Shown here: positions 26,455 to 34,798 of the stretch, one piece after another
Layout of the letters: the number at the start of each line of letters is the position of its first letter
Numbering within the stretch: position 1 is the stretch's first letter
Assembly (NCBI GenBank): GCA_902796435.1
Contig: CADBPG010000086.1
Coordinates: 1 to 54,942 of the forward strand
Direction of reading: 5' to 3'
DNA length: 54,942 nt
Source: an uncultured Eubacteriales bacterium
GTDB lineage: Bacteria; Bacillota; Clostridia; Lachnospirales; Bianqueaceae
The notes under the pieces: model-generated
Databases searched by the model: none
What the model was told of the DNA's origin: nothing
Seen by the model: the letters and a program-made list of their open reading frames with translations, nothing else
Made by a program: the position numbers and the translations under genes

Positions 26455-26898
26455 ATGTCTTATCAGGTCGAGTATTTCATCGTGGACCGCAGAGCTTTAC
26501 CCGAGGTGTATGTCAAAGTCGTAGAGGCAAAGCGTCTTCTGGCCACGGGTGAGGCCCAGAGTGTGCAGGAGGCGGCTAAGCTTTTGAACATCAGCCGCAG
26601 CTCATTTTACAAATATAAAGATATGATCGAACCGTTTACGGATACGACCAGCAAGAAGATCGTCACCCTGTCCTGTACGTTGGAGGATGAGCCGGGTGTA
26701 TTGTCCCAGCTTTTGACCGTCATCGGACGGGGCAAGGCCAATATCCTGACGATCCATCAGTCGATCCCGATCAACGGGTTGGCGGACATTTCCTTAAGCA
26801 TCGAACTCAAGGAGGATTCCTTGAGCCTCGGCGATATCGTCGAGGAGATGCGGCTGGTGACAGGCATCCACGAGATCAAGATCGTTGCCAGAGAATGA
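26455..26898 (+). CDS. ACT-domain regulator with N-terminal helix-turn-helix (UPF0735/PheB-like)
   Basis: 147 residues. The N-terminal half has a helix-turn-helix-like stretch (VQEAAKLLNISRSSFYKYKD, about 39-58), and the C-terminal half (about 70-146) is an ACT domain: VTLSCTLEDEPGVLSQLLTV, a Gly at the ligand turn, NILTIHQSIPINGLADISLS. UPF0735 proteins of this size are usually found beside amino-acid genes. Here it heads an operon with homoserine dehydrogenase and aspartokinase, so sensing an aspartate-family amino acid or phenylalanine is likely (inference). AAGGAG at 26443-26448 sets the start at 26455. Its stop lies 20 bp before hom. Confidence 0.85.
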   Translation: MSYQVEYFIVDRRALPEVYVKVVEAKRLLATGEAQSVQEAAKLLNISRSSFYKYKDMIEPFTDTTSKKIVTLSCTLEDEPGVLSQLLTVIGRGKANILTIHQSIPINGLADISLSIELKEDSLSLGDIVEEMRLVTGIHEIKIVARE

Positions 26899-26918
26899 GT
26901 ATGAAGAGGGATGAAACT

Positions 26919-27899
26919 ATGAAAGCTGCGATCCTGGGATTTGGGACCGTCGGATCTGGTGTATGGAAGGTCCTTAAGGAAAATCAGGAGCAAGTCAAAC
27001 GATATCTGGGCGCACCGGTCGAGATCGCACATGTGCTGGACTTAAGAACATTCGAGGGCCATCCGGTACAGCAGGTGCTGACGCAGAACATTGAGGATAT
27101 CATAACGGATCCGGAAGTTGAAGTGGTGGTCGAATGCATGGGTGGCCTGCATCCGGCCTATGAGTTCGTGCATCAGGCGCTGACAGAAGGAAAAGCTGTC
27201 GTCACATCCAACAAGGCTCTGGTGGCTGCTTATGGCGCGGACCTGATGGAAACGGCATGCGATCATCAGACCGACTTTTTCTTTGAAGCCAGTGTCTGCG
27301 GAGGGATCCCGGTACTGCGGACCATCCGGCACAGCCTGGCACAGGAGCAGATCCTTGCGGTGGAAGGTATCTTCAACGGAACAACGAACTTCATCCTTTC
27401 CCGCATGGAGCAGGGGCTGACCTACGAAGCAGCGCTTGCGGAAGCGCAGGCGAAGGGCTACGCGGAGGCGGACCCGACGGCGGATGTGGAAGGTATCGAT
27501 GCCTGCCGGAAACTGGCGATCATCGCTTCCATGCTCTGCGGCCACGCGGTGCGGTATGAGGATATCCCCACAGAAGGGATCACAAAAGTTACATCGGAAG
27601 AGGTCCAGCAGATGCGCGCCGTTGGGAAAAGGATCCGGCTGATCGCCCGGGTCACGATGGAAAACGGTACACCGGTCATGAAAGTCGGGCCGGAGGCCAT
27701 CGATGCGGGCCATCCCTTGGCGCAGGTCAAGGACGTGTACAACGCGGTCCTGATCCGTGGCAACATGGTCGGAGACATTATGCTGCAGGGCCAGGGGGCC
27801 GGCAGCGAAGCTACTGCCAGTGCCATCGTATCCGATGTACTGAACGCTCTGAATGACCGCAGACGGGGCATCTTTGAACCTGCCTGCTGGACAGAATAA
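26919..27899 (+). CDS. hom: Homoserine dehydrogenase, short form without ACT domain
   Basis: 326 residues; family members with the regulatory ACT tail have about 400-430. Nucleotide-binding N-terminus AAILGFGTVGSGVWKVLKEN, then DPEVEVVVECMGGLHPAYEF, VVTSNKALVA, the substrate-binding GIFNGTTNFILSRM, YAEADPTADVEGIDACRKLA and GAGSEATASAIVSDVLNAL at the end of the catalytic domain. It stops directly after that block with no remnant of an ACT domain in the 35 bp before lysC, so it is a true short form, not a frameshift. Reduces aspartate semialdehyde to homoserine (Met/Thr branch). Start at 26919 behind AAGAGGGA. Confidence 0.94.
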   Translation: MKAAILGFGTVGSGVWKVLKENQEQVKRYLGAPVEIAHVLDLRTFEGHPVQQVLTQNIEDIITDPEVEVVVECMGGLHPAYEFVHQALTEGKAVVTSNKALVAAYGADLMETACDHQTDFFFEASVCGGIPVLRTIRHSLAQEQILAVEGIFNGTTNFILSRMEQGLTYEAALAEAQAKGYAEADPTADVEGIDACRKLAIIASMLCGHAVRYEDIPTEGITKVTSEEVQQMRAVGKRIRLIARVTMENGTPVMKVGPEAIDAGHPLAQVKDVYNAVLIRGNMVGDIMLQGQGAGSEATASAIVSDVLNALNDRRRGIFEPACWTE

Positions 27900-27934
27900 A
27901 TAAGCAACACTTTGCATGTAAAGGAGTTTGAAAC

Positions 27935-29149
27935 GTGCTGATCGTAAAAAAATTCGGCGGGAGTTCCGTGGCGGATGCCACACGTGTCCGTCACGTAGCG
28001 GAATTGATCGCGGAGGACGTAGATAAGGGAAACCAGGTCGTGGTGGTACTGTCCGCCCAGGGCAAGACCACCGACCAACTGATCGCGAAAGCCAAGGAGC
28101 TGAATCATAATCCCAGCAAGCGGGAACTGGACATGCTGATCACCACAGGAGAGCAGCAGTCCGTCGCGCTGATGGCCATGGCCCTGCAGGATATGGGTTA
28201 TAAGGCGATCTCGCTCAATGCCTTCCAGATCTCGATGAACACCACGCGTGTCTATGGAAACGCGCGGCTGAAGAATATCAATACAGACCGCCTGAAGATC
28301 GAACTGGAGCGCGGCAATATCGTGATCGTGACAGGTTTTCAGGGTGTCAACCGGTATGAGGATTATACGACCCTCGGCCGTGGCGGATCGGATACGACGG
28401 CGGTAGCGCTGGCCGCGACACTGCACGCGGACCGCTGCCAGATCTATACCGATGTGGAAGGTATCTATACGGCAGATCCCCGGATCGTCAAGGACGCGCG
28501 GAAACTGAAGGAGATCAGTTACGACGAAATGCTGGAACTGGCGTCCATGGGCGCGAAGGTCCTGCATAACCGTTCCGTGGAAATGGCAAAGCGTTATAAT
28601 GTAGAACTGGAAGTACTTTCCAGTATGACAAAGGCAGAAGGAACTCTGGTCAAGGAGGAAACCAAGGTGGAAAAACTGTTGATCACCGGTATCGCGGTGG
28701 ATGAAAATGTGGCCCGTATTTCAGTGATCGGATTTGACGATGTACCCGGTAAAGCGTTCCGTCTGTTCGATCTGCTTTCTAAGAACAACATCAATATCGA
28801 TATCATCCTGCAGTCCATCGGTCGGGAAGGTACGAAGGATATTTCCTTCACGATCTCCCGGGACGATCTGGAAGAAGCACGGAAGGTCCTGGATGCCAAC
28901 AAGGAAGCCCTGGGCGCACAGGATATCAAATACAGTGATCAGTTCGCGAAAATCTCTGTGGTCGGCGCCGGCATGATCTCGAATCCGGGTGTCGCGAGCC
29001 GCATGTTCGAGGCTCTGTATAATGCGGGTGTCAACATCCACATGATCTCCACTTCCGAGATCAAGATCTCTGTTCTGGTTGCGGAACGCAATGTCGCTCT
29101 GGCCATGGAAGCGATCCATGACCGCTTCAATATGGCAGCACGTCTGTAA
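27935..29149 (+). CDS. lysC: Aspartokinase
   Basis: 404 residues, GTG start at 27935 behind AAAGGAG (27918-27924). First step of the aspartate family (ATP + aspartate). Catalytic domain: VKKFGGSSVADATRVRHVAE, DMLITTGEQQSVALMAMALQ, VTGFQGVNRYEDYTTLGRGG, SDTTAVALAA, DRCQIYTDVEGIYTADPRIV. Two ACT domains at the C-terminus (about 265-335 and 345-404) for feedback by lysine and/or threonine: ARISVIGFDDVPGKAFRLFD and ISVVGAGMISNPGVASRMFE. Length is that of the full-size LysC of Gram-positives with internal beta-subunit region. In one operon with the ACT regulator and hom. Confidence 0.96.
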   Translation: MLIVKKFGGSSVADATRVRHVAELIAEDVDKGNQVVVVLSAQGKTTDQLIAKAKELNHNPSKRELDMLITTGEQQSVALMAMALQDMGYKAISLNAFQISMNTTRVYGNARLKNINTDRLKIELERGNIVIVTGFQGVNRYEDYTTLGRGGSDTTAVALAATLHADRCQIYTDVEGIYTADPRIVKDARKLKEISYDEMLELASMGAKVLHNRSVEMAKRYNVELEVLSSMTKAEGTLVKEETKVEKLLITGIAVDENVARISVIGFDDVPGKAFRLFDLLSKNNINIDIILQSIGREGTKDISFTISRDDLEEARKVLDANKEALGAQDIKYSDQFAKISVVGAGMISNPGVASRMFEALYNAGVNIHMISTSEIKISVLVAERNVALAMEAIHDRFNMAARL

Positions 29150-29161
29150 AGGAGAAAAGCC

Positions 29162-29884
29162 ATGCTGGAAAAACTGCGGGAACAAGTCTGGAATGCGAAT
29201 CTGGAACTGGTACGCCGGGGTCTGGTCCTGTATACCTGGGGCAACGTCAGTGGTAAGGATCCGGAAACGGGCCTGGTGGTGATCAAGCCCTCGGGCGTGG
29301 ATTATGATGTGCTCAAGCCGGAGGATCTGGTCGTGCTGGACCTGGAGGGCAATGTGGTCGAAGGCAAGTATCGTCCTTCCTCTGATACCGACACCCATCT
29401 GGAGATCTATCGTTCTTTCCCGGAAACGGGCGGCGTGGTACATACCCATTCGACCTGGGCGGTCATCTTCGCACAGGCAGGATATGGCATCCCCGCACTG
29501 GGAACGACACATGCGGATTATTTCTATGGCACCATCCCCTGCACGCGGCATATGAAGCCGGAGGAGATCGGTGGTGAGAACGAGGGCCAGTACGAGCTCA
29601 ACACGGGCAAGGTCATCGTAGAGACCTTCAAGGAAAAGGGCTTAGATCCGATGCAGGTGCCTGCGGTCCTGGTGCGTGAGCACGGACCCTTTACCTGGGG
29701 CAAGGATGCGGATGACGCGGTCTACCACGCGGTCGTGCTGGAGCAGCTGGCGATGATGGCCTATCATACGGCGGCGCTCAGAAGCGTGGGCGGCGAGATC
29801 GAACAGGCGGGCATGCAGCAGGCTCTGTTAGATAAACACTACCTGCGCAAGCACGGTGCCCATGCCTATTACGGGCAGAATTAA
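29162..29884 (+). CDS. araD: L-ribulose-5-phosphate 4-epimerase (AraD/UlaF/SgbE type)
   Basis: 240 residues. Class II aldolase fold with zinc ligands in VVHTHSTWAVIFAQA and in REHGPFTWGKDADDA, and the phosphate-binding TWGNVSGKDPETGLVVIKPS. Converts L-ribulose-5-phosphate to D-xylulose-5-phosphate, a step of arabinose or ascorbate use. AGGAGAAAAG precedes the ATG, 12 bp after lysC. No other sugar gene accompanies it, so its position behind amino-acid genes is odd; a related aldolase-type reaction cannot be excluded, but identity to the AraD group is strong. Closed by the terminator at 29896. Confidence 0.9.
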   Translation: MLEKLREQVWNANLELVRRGLVLYTWGNVSGKDPETGLVVIKPSGVDYDVLKPEDLVVLDLEGNVVEGKYRPSSDTDTHLEIYRSFPETGGVVHTHSTWAVIFAQAGYGIPALGTTHADYFYGTIPCTRHMKPEEIGGENEGQYELNTGKVIVETFKEKGLDPMQVPAVLVREHGPFTWGKDADDAVYHAVVLEQLAMMAYHTAALRSVGGEIEQAGMQQALLDKHYLRKHGAHAYYGQN

Positions 29885-29895
29885 AGGAAATCTGG

Positions 29896-29934
29896 ACCGG
29901 CTGTGGCTTGAAAATATCTGCAGCCGGTTTTTTT
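29896..29934 (+). terminator. Intrinsic terminator after araD
   Basis: ACCGGCTG (29896-29903) pairs with CAGCCGGT (29921-29928), followed by seven T. Confidence 0.9.
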
Positions 29935-30061
29935 GGCGAAAAAAAGCAATATGATCAAAATGTTGAATAAAAGGACAAAAATAGTAATTCAGAGTAAGTG
30001 TGCCTATAATCGCAGGTACCAGCTCGACTGGACGAAGATGCTGGTTTTCGGATTCAGGCTG

Positions 30062-30091
30062 CCCCGGTTTATCCGGGGATTTTTTAATTTT
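30062..30091 (+). terminator. Terminator inside the Tad leader, with competing pairing
   Basis: CCCCGG, loop TTTAT, CCGGGG followed by ATTTTTTAATTTT. The 5' arm in its longer form TGCCCCGG (30060-30067) is also complementary to CCGGGGCA at 30092-30099 and again at 30249-30256. Confidence 0.75.
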
Positions 30092-30235
30092 CCGGGGCAT
30101 GTGCCTGAGGTCCGGACAGAGCCACATCAGCCCGGGATCCTTGTTTTGAGCGGGCAAGAGGGCCTTCAGGCGCGGAAACGGTTTTTATGTTGAAAAAGAC
30201 AAGTATCGGGAAAAACTGGAATAAACGGCAGAAAA

Positions 30236-30265
30236 TTGCGGCCCGATCCCGGGGCAGGGTATAAT
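30236..30265 (+). promoter_or_regulatory. Probable proximal promoter of the Tad operon
   Basis: TTGCGG (30236-30241), 18 bp, TATAAT (30260-30265), 85 bp before the first gene. Confidence 0.55.
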
Positions 30266-30350
30266 GCGGCCAGGATGAACGAAACAAAACCGAGTCCGGT
30301 ATCATCTGCAAAATGTGAAGGGTTCATCCAGAAAAGAAAGGGGTGGATGC

Positions 30351-31463
30351 ATGAAGGTCCAACTGGCTGTCTGTTTACAGGATCCAGAATATGCCGGCCG
30401 AATCTGCCGGTATTTACAGAAAAAAGGAGCGGACCGGCTGGAGGTGCGCTGTATCGATGCGGCAACAGTGCCGGAGCGCATGGAGATCCTGTTGACAGAT
30501 ACCGAAAGGATCCGTAAGGAAACAGGAAATGCCATCTTTATGGGCACTGTGGAAGAAGCTGGACGTCTGGCATGGGACGGACCCAGGATCGACCCGTATA
30601 CCGGAGGTCCCAGGCTTCTTGCCCAGTGTATGGAACAGGTCCGGCGTATCAATGAGGAAACTACGGGAGCCGGCCGGCTGGTACCGCAAAAACCGGAACC
30701 GGTCCCTGCGGTACTGGATGTTGGGAGAGAGGTGCAGAATGCAGGAGGCAGGATCATTGCGCTTTTCGCGCCCTCCGGCGGAGCCGGTACGTCCACTCTG
30801 GCCATGACCTTGGTGGACCAGTGGGCGGCCCGGGGCAGGAAGATTCTGTACCTGGATCTGGAGAGCCTGTCGGCCTGGCGGCTCTATTACCGGTCGGAAT
30901 CCGCCTATAATCTGTCGGATTTTCTTTATCACATGCTGCTGGACCCGCAGGCGGCAGAGCAGATGCCAGAGCGGCTGCGGGCGATGGCGACCCGGCAAAG
31001 CAGAGGCATGTACTTCATCGAGCCCTGCAACGGGGGTGAGGACCTTAAAGTGTTGGATGCGGCAGAACTGCAGCTCCTGTTTCAGGTTTTGCGGCAGGCC
31101 TTCGACGTGGTCGTCTGTGATCTGGACGCCTGTTTTGGCCAGCTGCAGCTGACGGTCCTCGAAGAAAGTGACCTGCGCATCTTTGTGCGCGCCGCATTGG
31201 ATACGGGCCGGGTCAAATGGGAGGATTTTGTCGCCGCCTTGCGGCGCAGGCATGCGGACGGCCTGCTGCAGGATCCTCACAGTCTGCATGTGCGGATCGG
31301 TGCCTCTGCAAAAGAAAAAAAGGTCCCGGATCTGTGGGACCTGCCCTTGGAAAAGGACCTTTTCCAGGAGAAGGAGGGGGTACGGTGGCTCCGCCAGCAG
31401 ACTGACTGGTACAAAAAAGTGGGCCATCTGCTGACGGAGGTCGAGCACCGTGCCGGATTATGA
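30351..31463 (+). CDS. cpaE: CpaE/TadZ-like ParA-family ATPase
   Basis: 370 residues. N-terminal receiver-like region (1-130) without a clear phosphoacceptor, then a MinD/ParA fold starting at about 142: IIALFAPSGGAGTSTLAMTL. The P-loop has Thr where ParA has the second Lys, as is usual for CpaE. KILYLDLES and FDVVVCDLDACFGQL follow. CpaE/TadZ localises Tad pilus assembly at the membrane. GAAAGGGGTGG precedes ATG 30351; the longer reading from 30315 lacks a site. The last 14 bp overlap cpaF, which contains its own GGAGGT in this gene's end. First gene of a nine-gene Tad operon (to 38750 or 39434). Confidence 0.9.
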   Translation: MKVQLAVCLQDPEYAGRICRYLQKKGADRLEVRCIDAATVPERMEILLTDTERIRKETGNAIFMGTVEEAGRLAWDGPRIDPYTGGPRLLAQCMEQVRRINEETTGAGRLVPQKPEPVPAVLDVGREVQNAGGRIIALFAPSGGAGTSTLAMTLVDQWAARGRKILYLDLESLSAWRLYYRSESAYNLSDFLYHMLLDPQAAEQMPERLRAMATRQSRGMYFIEPCNGGEDLKVLDAAELQLLFQVLRQAFDVVVCDLDACFGQLQLTVLEESDLRIFVRAALDTGRVKWEDFVAALRRRHADGLLQDPHSLHVRIGASAKEKKVPDLWDLPLEKDLFQEKEGVRWLRQQTDWYKKVGHLLTEVEHRAGL

Positions 31464-32619
31464 TACGAGCCAGTATGTCGCCTTAAAACAGAAGGTGCAG
31501 GGCTCCATGCCTGTGCGGCAGGAATATACCGACGAGGATGTGGAGCAGACCATCTATCAAGTGCTGGCGCAGGAGGCCCATGAGGATTTCACTAATGTGC
31601 GGGACCGGGTCTCCATCGGCCGGCGGATCTTCCACGCCATGCGCAGGCTGGACGTACTGCAGCCTTACCTGGAGGACCCGGAGATCACCGAGATCATGGT
31701 CAACGGGCCGGAGCATATCTTCATCGAACGGGACGGCCGACTATACCGTACGGATACGGTCTTCGAGTCGGAAACACGGCTGGAGGACGTGATCCAGCAG
31801 ATCGTAGGCACGGTCAACCGCACGGTGAATGAATCCAACCCCATAGTGGATGCCAGGCTTGCGGATGGATCACGGGTCAACGCGGTGCTGCCGCCGGTCG
31901 CTTTGAACGGCCCCATTCTGACGATCCGAAAATTCCGGGAGGAGCCGATCACCATGGAAGAACTGGTCGCCTGGGGTACGATCACCCAGGAAGCTGCCGA
32001 TTTCTTAAAGGACTGTGTCCGAAAGCGGTACAACATTTTCATCTGCGGAGGGACGGCCTCCGGAAAAACGACCTTCTTGAATATCCTATCGGACTGTATC
32101 CCCAAGGACGAGCGTATCATCACGATCGAGGACGCGGCGGAGCTTCGGCTTTCTTCTCTGGAAAACCTGGTCACCCTGGAGACCCGCAAGGCCGGCGTGG
32201 AGGGCAAGGGCGAGATCACCATTCGGGATCTGATCCGTACCAGCCTGCGTATGCGGCCCAACCGGATCATCGTGGGCGAGATTCGTGGGGCGGAAGCAAT
32301 CGATATGTTACAAGCGATGAATACCGGGCACGAAGGCTCCTTGAGTACGGGACACGCGAATTCCTGCGCGGATATGGTATCCAGGATCGAGAGCATGGTC
32401 CTGCAGGGTGCGTCCTTTCCCATCGAAGCTATCCGGGCACAGATCGCCTCTGCCATCGATCTGATGGTCTATCTGACACACCGGCCGGACGGAAGAAGAC
32501 AGCTGACGGAGATCGTCCAGCTGAAGGGGATGAGTGAAGGCCAGGTGGTGATGGAGCCGATCTTCATCAGAAAGGAGGACAGGCTGATCCGGACAGACAA
32601 TGTTTTCATTGAGAAATAA
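31450..32619 (+). CDS. cpaF: Tad pilus assembly ATPase CpaF (TadA)
   Basis: 389 residues, GTG start at 31450 with GGAGGT at 31436-31441. Secretion ATPase of the VirB11/GspE superfamily. N-terminal region with DPEITEIMVNGPEHIFIERD, then Walker A ICGGTASGKTTFLNIL (about residue 197), Asp box EDAAELRL, RMRPNRIIVGEIRGAEAIDM (Walker B) and the His box TGHEGSLSTGHANS. Powers pilin extrusion. Overlaps cpaE and tadB at its ends, consistent with tight coupling. Confidence 0.95.
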   Translation: MPDYDTSQYVALKQKVQGSMPVRQEYTDEDVEQTIYQVLAQEAHEDFTNVRDRVSIGRRIFHAMRRLDVLQPYLEDPEITEIMVNGPEHIFIERDGRLYRTDTVFESETRLEDVIQQIVGTVNRTVNESNPIVDARLADGSRVNAVLPPVALNGPILTIRKFREEPITMEELVAWGTITQEAADFLKDCVRKRYNIFICGGTASGKTTFLNILSDCIPKDERIITIEDAAELRLSSLENLVTLETRKAGVEGKGEITIRDLIRTSLRMRPNRIIVGEIRGAEAIDMLQAMNTGHEGSLSTGHANSCADMVSRIESMVLQGASFPIEAIRAQIASAIDLMVYLTHRPDGRRQLTEIVQLKGMSEGQVVMEPIFIRKEDRLIRTDNVFIEK

Positions 32620-33358
32620 AAAGGCCGCACGGATCCGGTACCGGCTGACGTGGAAGGAATGGCAGACCTACGGGGCGCTGGGTGCGGGCATCTGTGCGGC
32701 AGTACTGTTGGTGTTTTATGGCAGTCCGGCAGTATCGGGCATAGGTGCTGTGGCCGGCTGGTTCCTGTATCCACTGCTGAAACGAGGGGATCTGAAGGAA
32801 CGGAAGAAGCAGCGGGTCCTGTGGGAATTCAAGGAGAACCTGTACGCCTTGTCCACAGCGCTTCGGGCAGGTGAATCACTGGAAAGCGCCTTTGCTTCCA
32901 TGACACGGGATATGGACGGGGATATCTATCAAATATTGACGCCAGTGTACCAGAGCATCGTGGCGCAGATGAAACTGCACCGGCGGCTGGAGGATCTTTT
33001 GCTGGAGTTTGCCGCGGAAACGGAGACCGATGACATCCGGAGCTTTGCGGAGATCATAGCAGTGGCGAAGCGGACCCGGGGCGACACGACGCAGGTCATC
33101 GAGAATACGGCGCAGCTGCTGCAGGAGAAGATCGAGATCCGCCAGGAACTGGAAGTCTTGCTGGCCAGGAAAAAGACCGAGCAGCGGATCATGAATCTGA
33201 TGCCGCTGCTGGTCATCGGTATGCTGGCGACGTTGTCCCCGGATTATGTTCGGCCGTTGTATGTGACCCTGCAAGGCCGGGTGATCATGTCCGTTTGCCT
33301 GTTGCTGGCGCTGGCCAGTGTGCTGATCGCCCGGCACATGGCGGACATCGCTTTATAG
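32600..33358 (+). CDS. tadB: TadB, inner-membrane platform protein
   Basis: 252 residues. Two N-terminal membrane segments (about 30-62), a type II secretion F-domain in the middle (EFKENLYALSTALRAGESLE, LLLEFAAETETDDIRSFAEI, ELEVLLARKKTEQRIMNLMP) and C-terminal membrane segments (about 198-245). It overlaps cpaF by 20 bp; the AAAGGAGG at 32571-32578 is too far (22 nt), so initiation at 32600 probably depends on coupling. Pairs with TadC to form the platform on which CpaF acts. Confidence 0.92.
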   Translation: MFSLRNKKAARIRYRLTWKEWQTYGALGAGICAAVLLVFYGSPAVSGIGAVAGWFLYPLLKRGDLKERKKQRVLWEFKENLYALSTALRAGESLESAFASMTRDMDGDIYQILTPVYQSIVAQMKLHRRLEDLLLEFAAETETDDIRSFAEIIAVAKRTRGDTTQVIENTAQLLQEKIEIRQELEVLLARKKTEQRIMNLMPLLVIGMLATLSPDYVRPLYVTLQGRVIMSVCLLLALASVLIARHMADIAL

Positions 33359-33367
33359 GAGTTATGT

Positions 33368-34786
33368 ATGAGAATACTGTTCTTTTTCCTGGCGGCGGGC
33401 TGGCTGGGATTGTTTGTGCTTTGCCTGCGCGGCAAACCGCATACCCTGCCGGAGGTATTCAGTGCGCTGGGCGGGTTCTTGCCCCGGCGTTTTGTGCGGA
33501 AGCGGGCCGGCAGGACGCGTGGGGAAATGGCAGTGACACTTTTCCCGGAGCAGGATCCAGAGTCGGCCGCAAGGCTATATGTCCGCTTCTGGTGGGGCCT
33601 GTGGTATTGCGGGCTGATCATCTGCTGCAGCCTGTGCCTGGGTGCATTCTGGTATAGCGAGCAGGCAGCCCAAAGGCCCCAGCCCGAGATCTCTTTAGAA
33701 CGCCCTGCCTTCGGCACGGAGGATCAAAGTGTCCTGCTGGAGGTCGCCGCGGAAGAGGGGGCGGAGGTGGTCACGGACCGGGTGCAGGTAAGGATCCCGG
33801 CCCGGGCGCCGGATGCGGCGGATGTCGAACGTTTGCTGGATGAGGCAGAGCAGAAGGTGCGCAGGTATTTTGAAGCGCGGTATCTGCATACGGAAACCTG
33901 GCCTGAGGATATAGAAGAGGTGCAGATCTTCTGCACTCCGGCGGAGGACCGGTGGATCGATGCGCAGGGAACTGTGCTTTGGAAGCAGATCCAGGTGCCG
34001 GTCGATACCCGGATCCAGGTCCTGCTGACCGCCTATGGCCAGGAGCGGACCTGCCGGGTCGATCTGCATCTTGATCCGCGGCAGGAGACCTTGCAAGAGA
34101 AGACAGAACACATGCTGGACCGGCTGGAGCAAGGAGCGTATGTGGCCGAGGACAGGGTGCTCCTGCCGACGGAAGACGAGCAGGGCGTCCGGTATACCTG
34201 GAATCCCGCACAGAAACAAAGGACCGGTCCTGAGGAGTATGTTGTTCTGGCATTTTTGCTGCCGGTCCTGCCGCCAGCCTTGTACCGATACCGGATCCGT
34301 CAGAAGGCGGTGGAGCGCAGGAAACTGATCTACCGCAGCTACCCGGACATGCTGAACAGGTTCATGATCCTGCTGGGTGCGGGCATGAGCATGATGCGGG
34401 TCTGGGAAAAGATGGACGCGGATTATCGTGCAAAAAAGAAAAAGGATCACAAGACGGATCCTTTGTTGGAAGAAATGCTGCGGGTGGAAAACCGGATCCG
34501 GACAGGATACTCCTTTGCGGAGGCATTGCGGATCATGGCGGAATCCTTAAAGATTCGGGAGATACGGCAGTTCGCTGCGATCTTAAGCGCAAGCTGGAAG
34601 CGGGGCGATGAGCATGTCCTGCTGCATTTGCAGGAGCTGCATGACCGTTCCTGGGATATCCGCAAGAATCAGGCCAGAAAGGCTTCGGAGGAGGCCGACA
34701 CCAAATTATTGCTCCCTTTGATGATGATGCTGATCGTGGTGATCATCATCGTCCTGAGCCCTGCTTTGATGACGATGACGGTATAG
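33368..34786 (+). CDS. tadC: TadC-like platform protein with a large extracytoplasmic insertion
   Basis: 472 residues, against about 300 for ordinary TadC. Membrane segments at about 2-19, 75-95, 289-304 and 448-468. The F-domain is in the C-terminal third (SYPDMLNRFMILLGAGMSMM, GYSFAEALRIMAESLKIREI, KASEEADTKLLLPLMMMLIV). Between the second and third segments lies an insertion of about 190 residues predicted to face outside. Its middle (about 150-235) has the layout of a degenerate bacterial Ig-like domain: a helical LLDEAEQKVRRYF start, a DRWIDAQGTVLW turn, then RIQVLLTAYGQERTCRVDLH strands. The Ig-like reading is inference. GAGTTATG context start with weak ribosome site (AGGAG at 33357-33361). 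Confidence 0.85.
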   Translation: MRILFFFLAAGWLGLFVLCLRGKPHTLPEVFSALGGFLPRRFVRKRAGRTRGEMAVTLFPEQDPESAARLYVRFWWGLWYCGLIICCSLCLGAFWYSEQAAQRPQPEISLERPAFGTEDQSVLLEVAAEEGAEVVTDRVQVRIPARAPDAADVERLLDEAEQKVRRYFEARYLHTETWPEDIEEVQIFCTPAEDRWIDAQGTVLWKQIQVPVDTRIQVLLTAYGQERTCRVDLHLDPRQETLQEKTEHMLDRLEQGAYVAEDRVLLPTEDEQGVRYTWNPAQKQRTGPEEYVVLAFLLPVLPPALYRYRIRQKAVERRKLIYRSYPDMLNRFMILLGAGMSMMRVWEKMDADYRAKKKKDHKTDPLLEEMLRVENRIRTGYSFAEALRIMAESLKIREIRQFAAILSASWKRGDEHVLLHLQELHDRSWDIRKNQARKASEEADTKLLLPLMMMLIVVIIIVLSPALMTMTV

Positions 34787-34798
34787 TAAGGAGGTACT

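Larger units (their letters stand above)
30005..30350 (+). ncRNA. Structured leader upstream of the Tad operon
   Basis: A 466-bp gap (29885-30350) without a gene. TATAAT at 30005-30010 (poor -35) could start a transcript that folds ACCAGC/GCTGGT (about 30018-30054), then meets the terminator at 30062-30091. Beyond it, GCCTGAGG and CCTTCAGGC (about 30102 and 30164) form an 8-bp stem enclosing GCCCG/CGGGC. I cannot assign it to a known riboswitch class; c-di-GMP and B12 cores were looked for and are absent. Confidence 0.4.

Noticed and set aside
30005-30350. c-di-GMP (GEMM), cobalamin or 6S-type RNA before the Tad operon
   Set aside because: Conserved core strings of these classes are absent; left as an unclassified leader.
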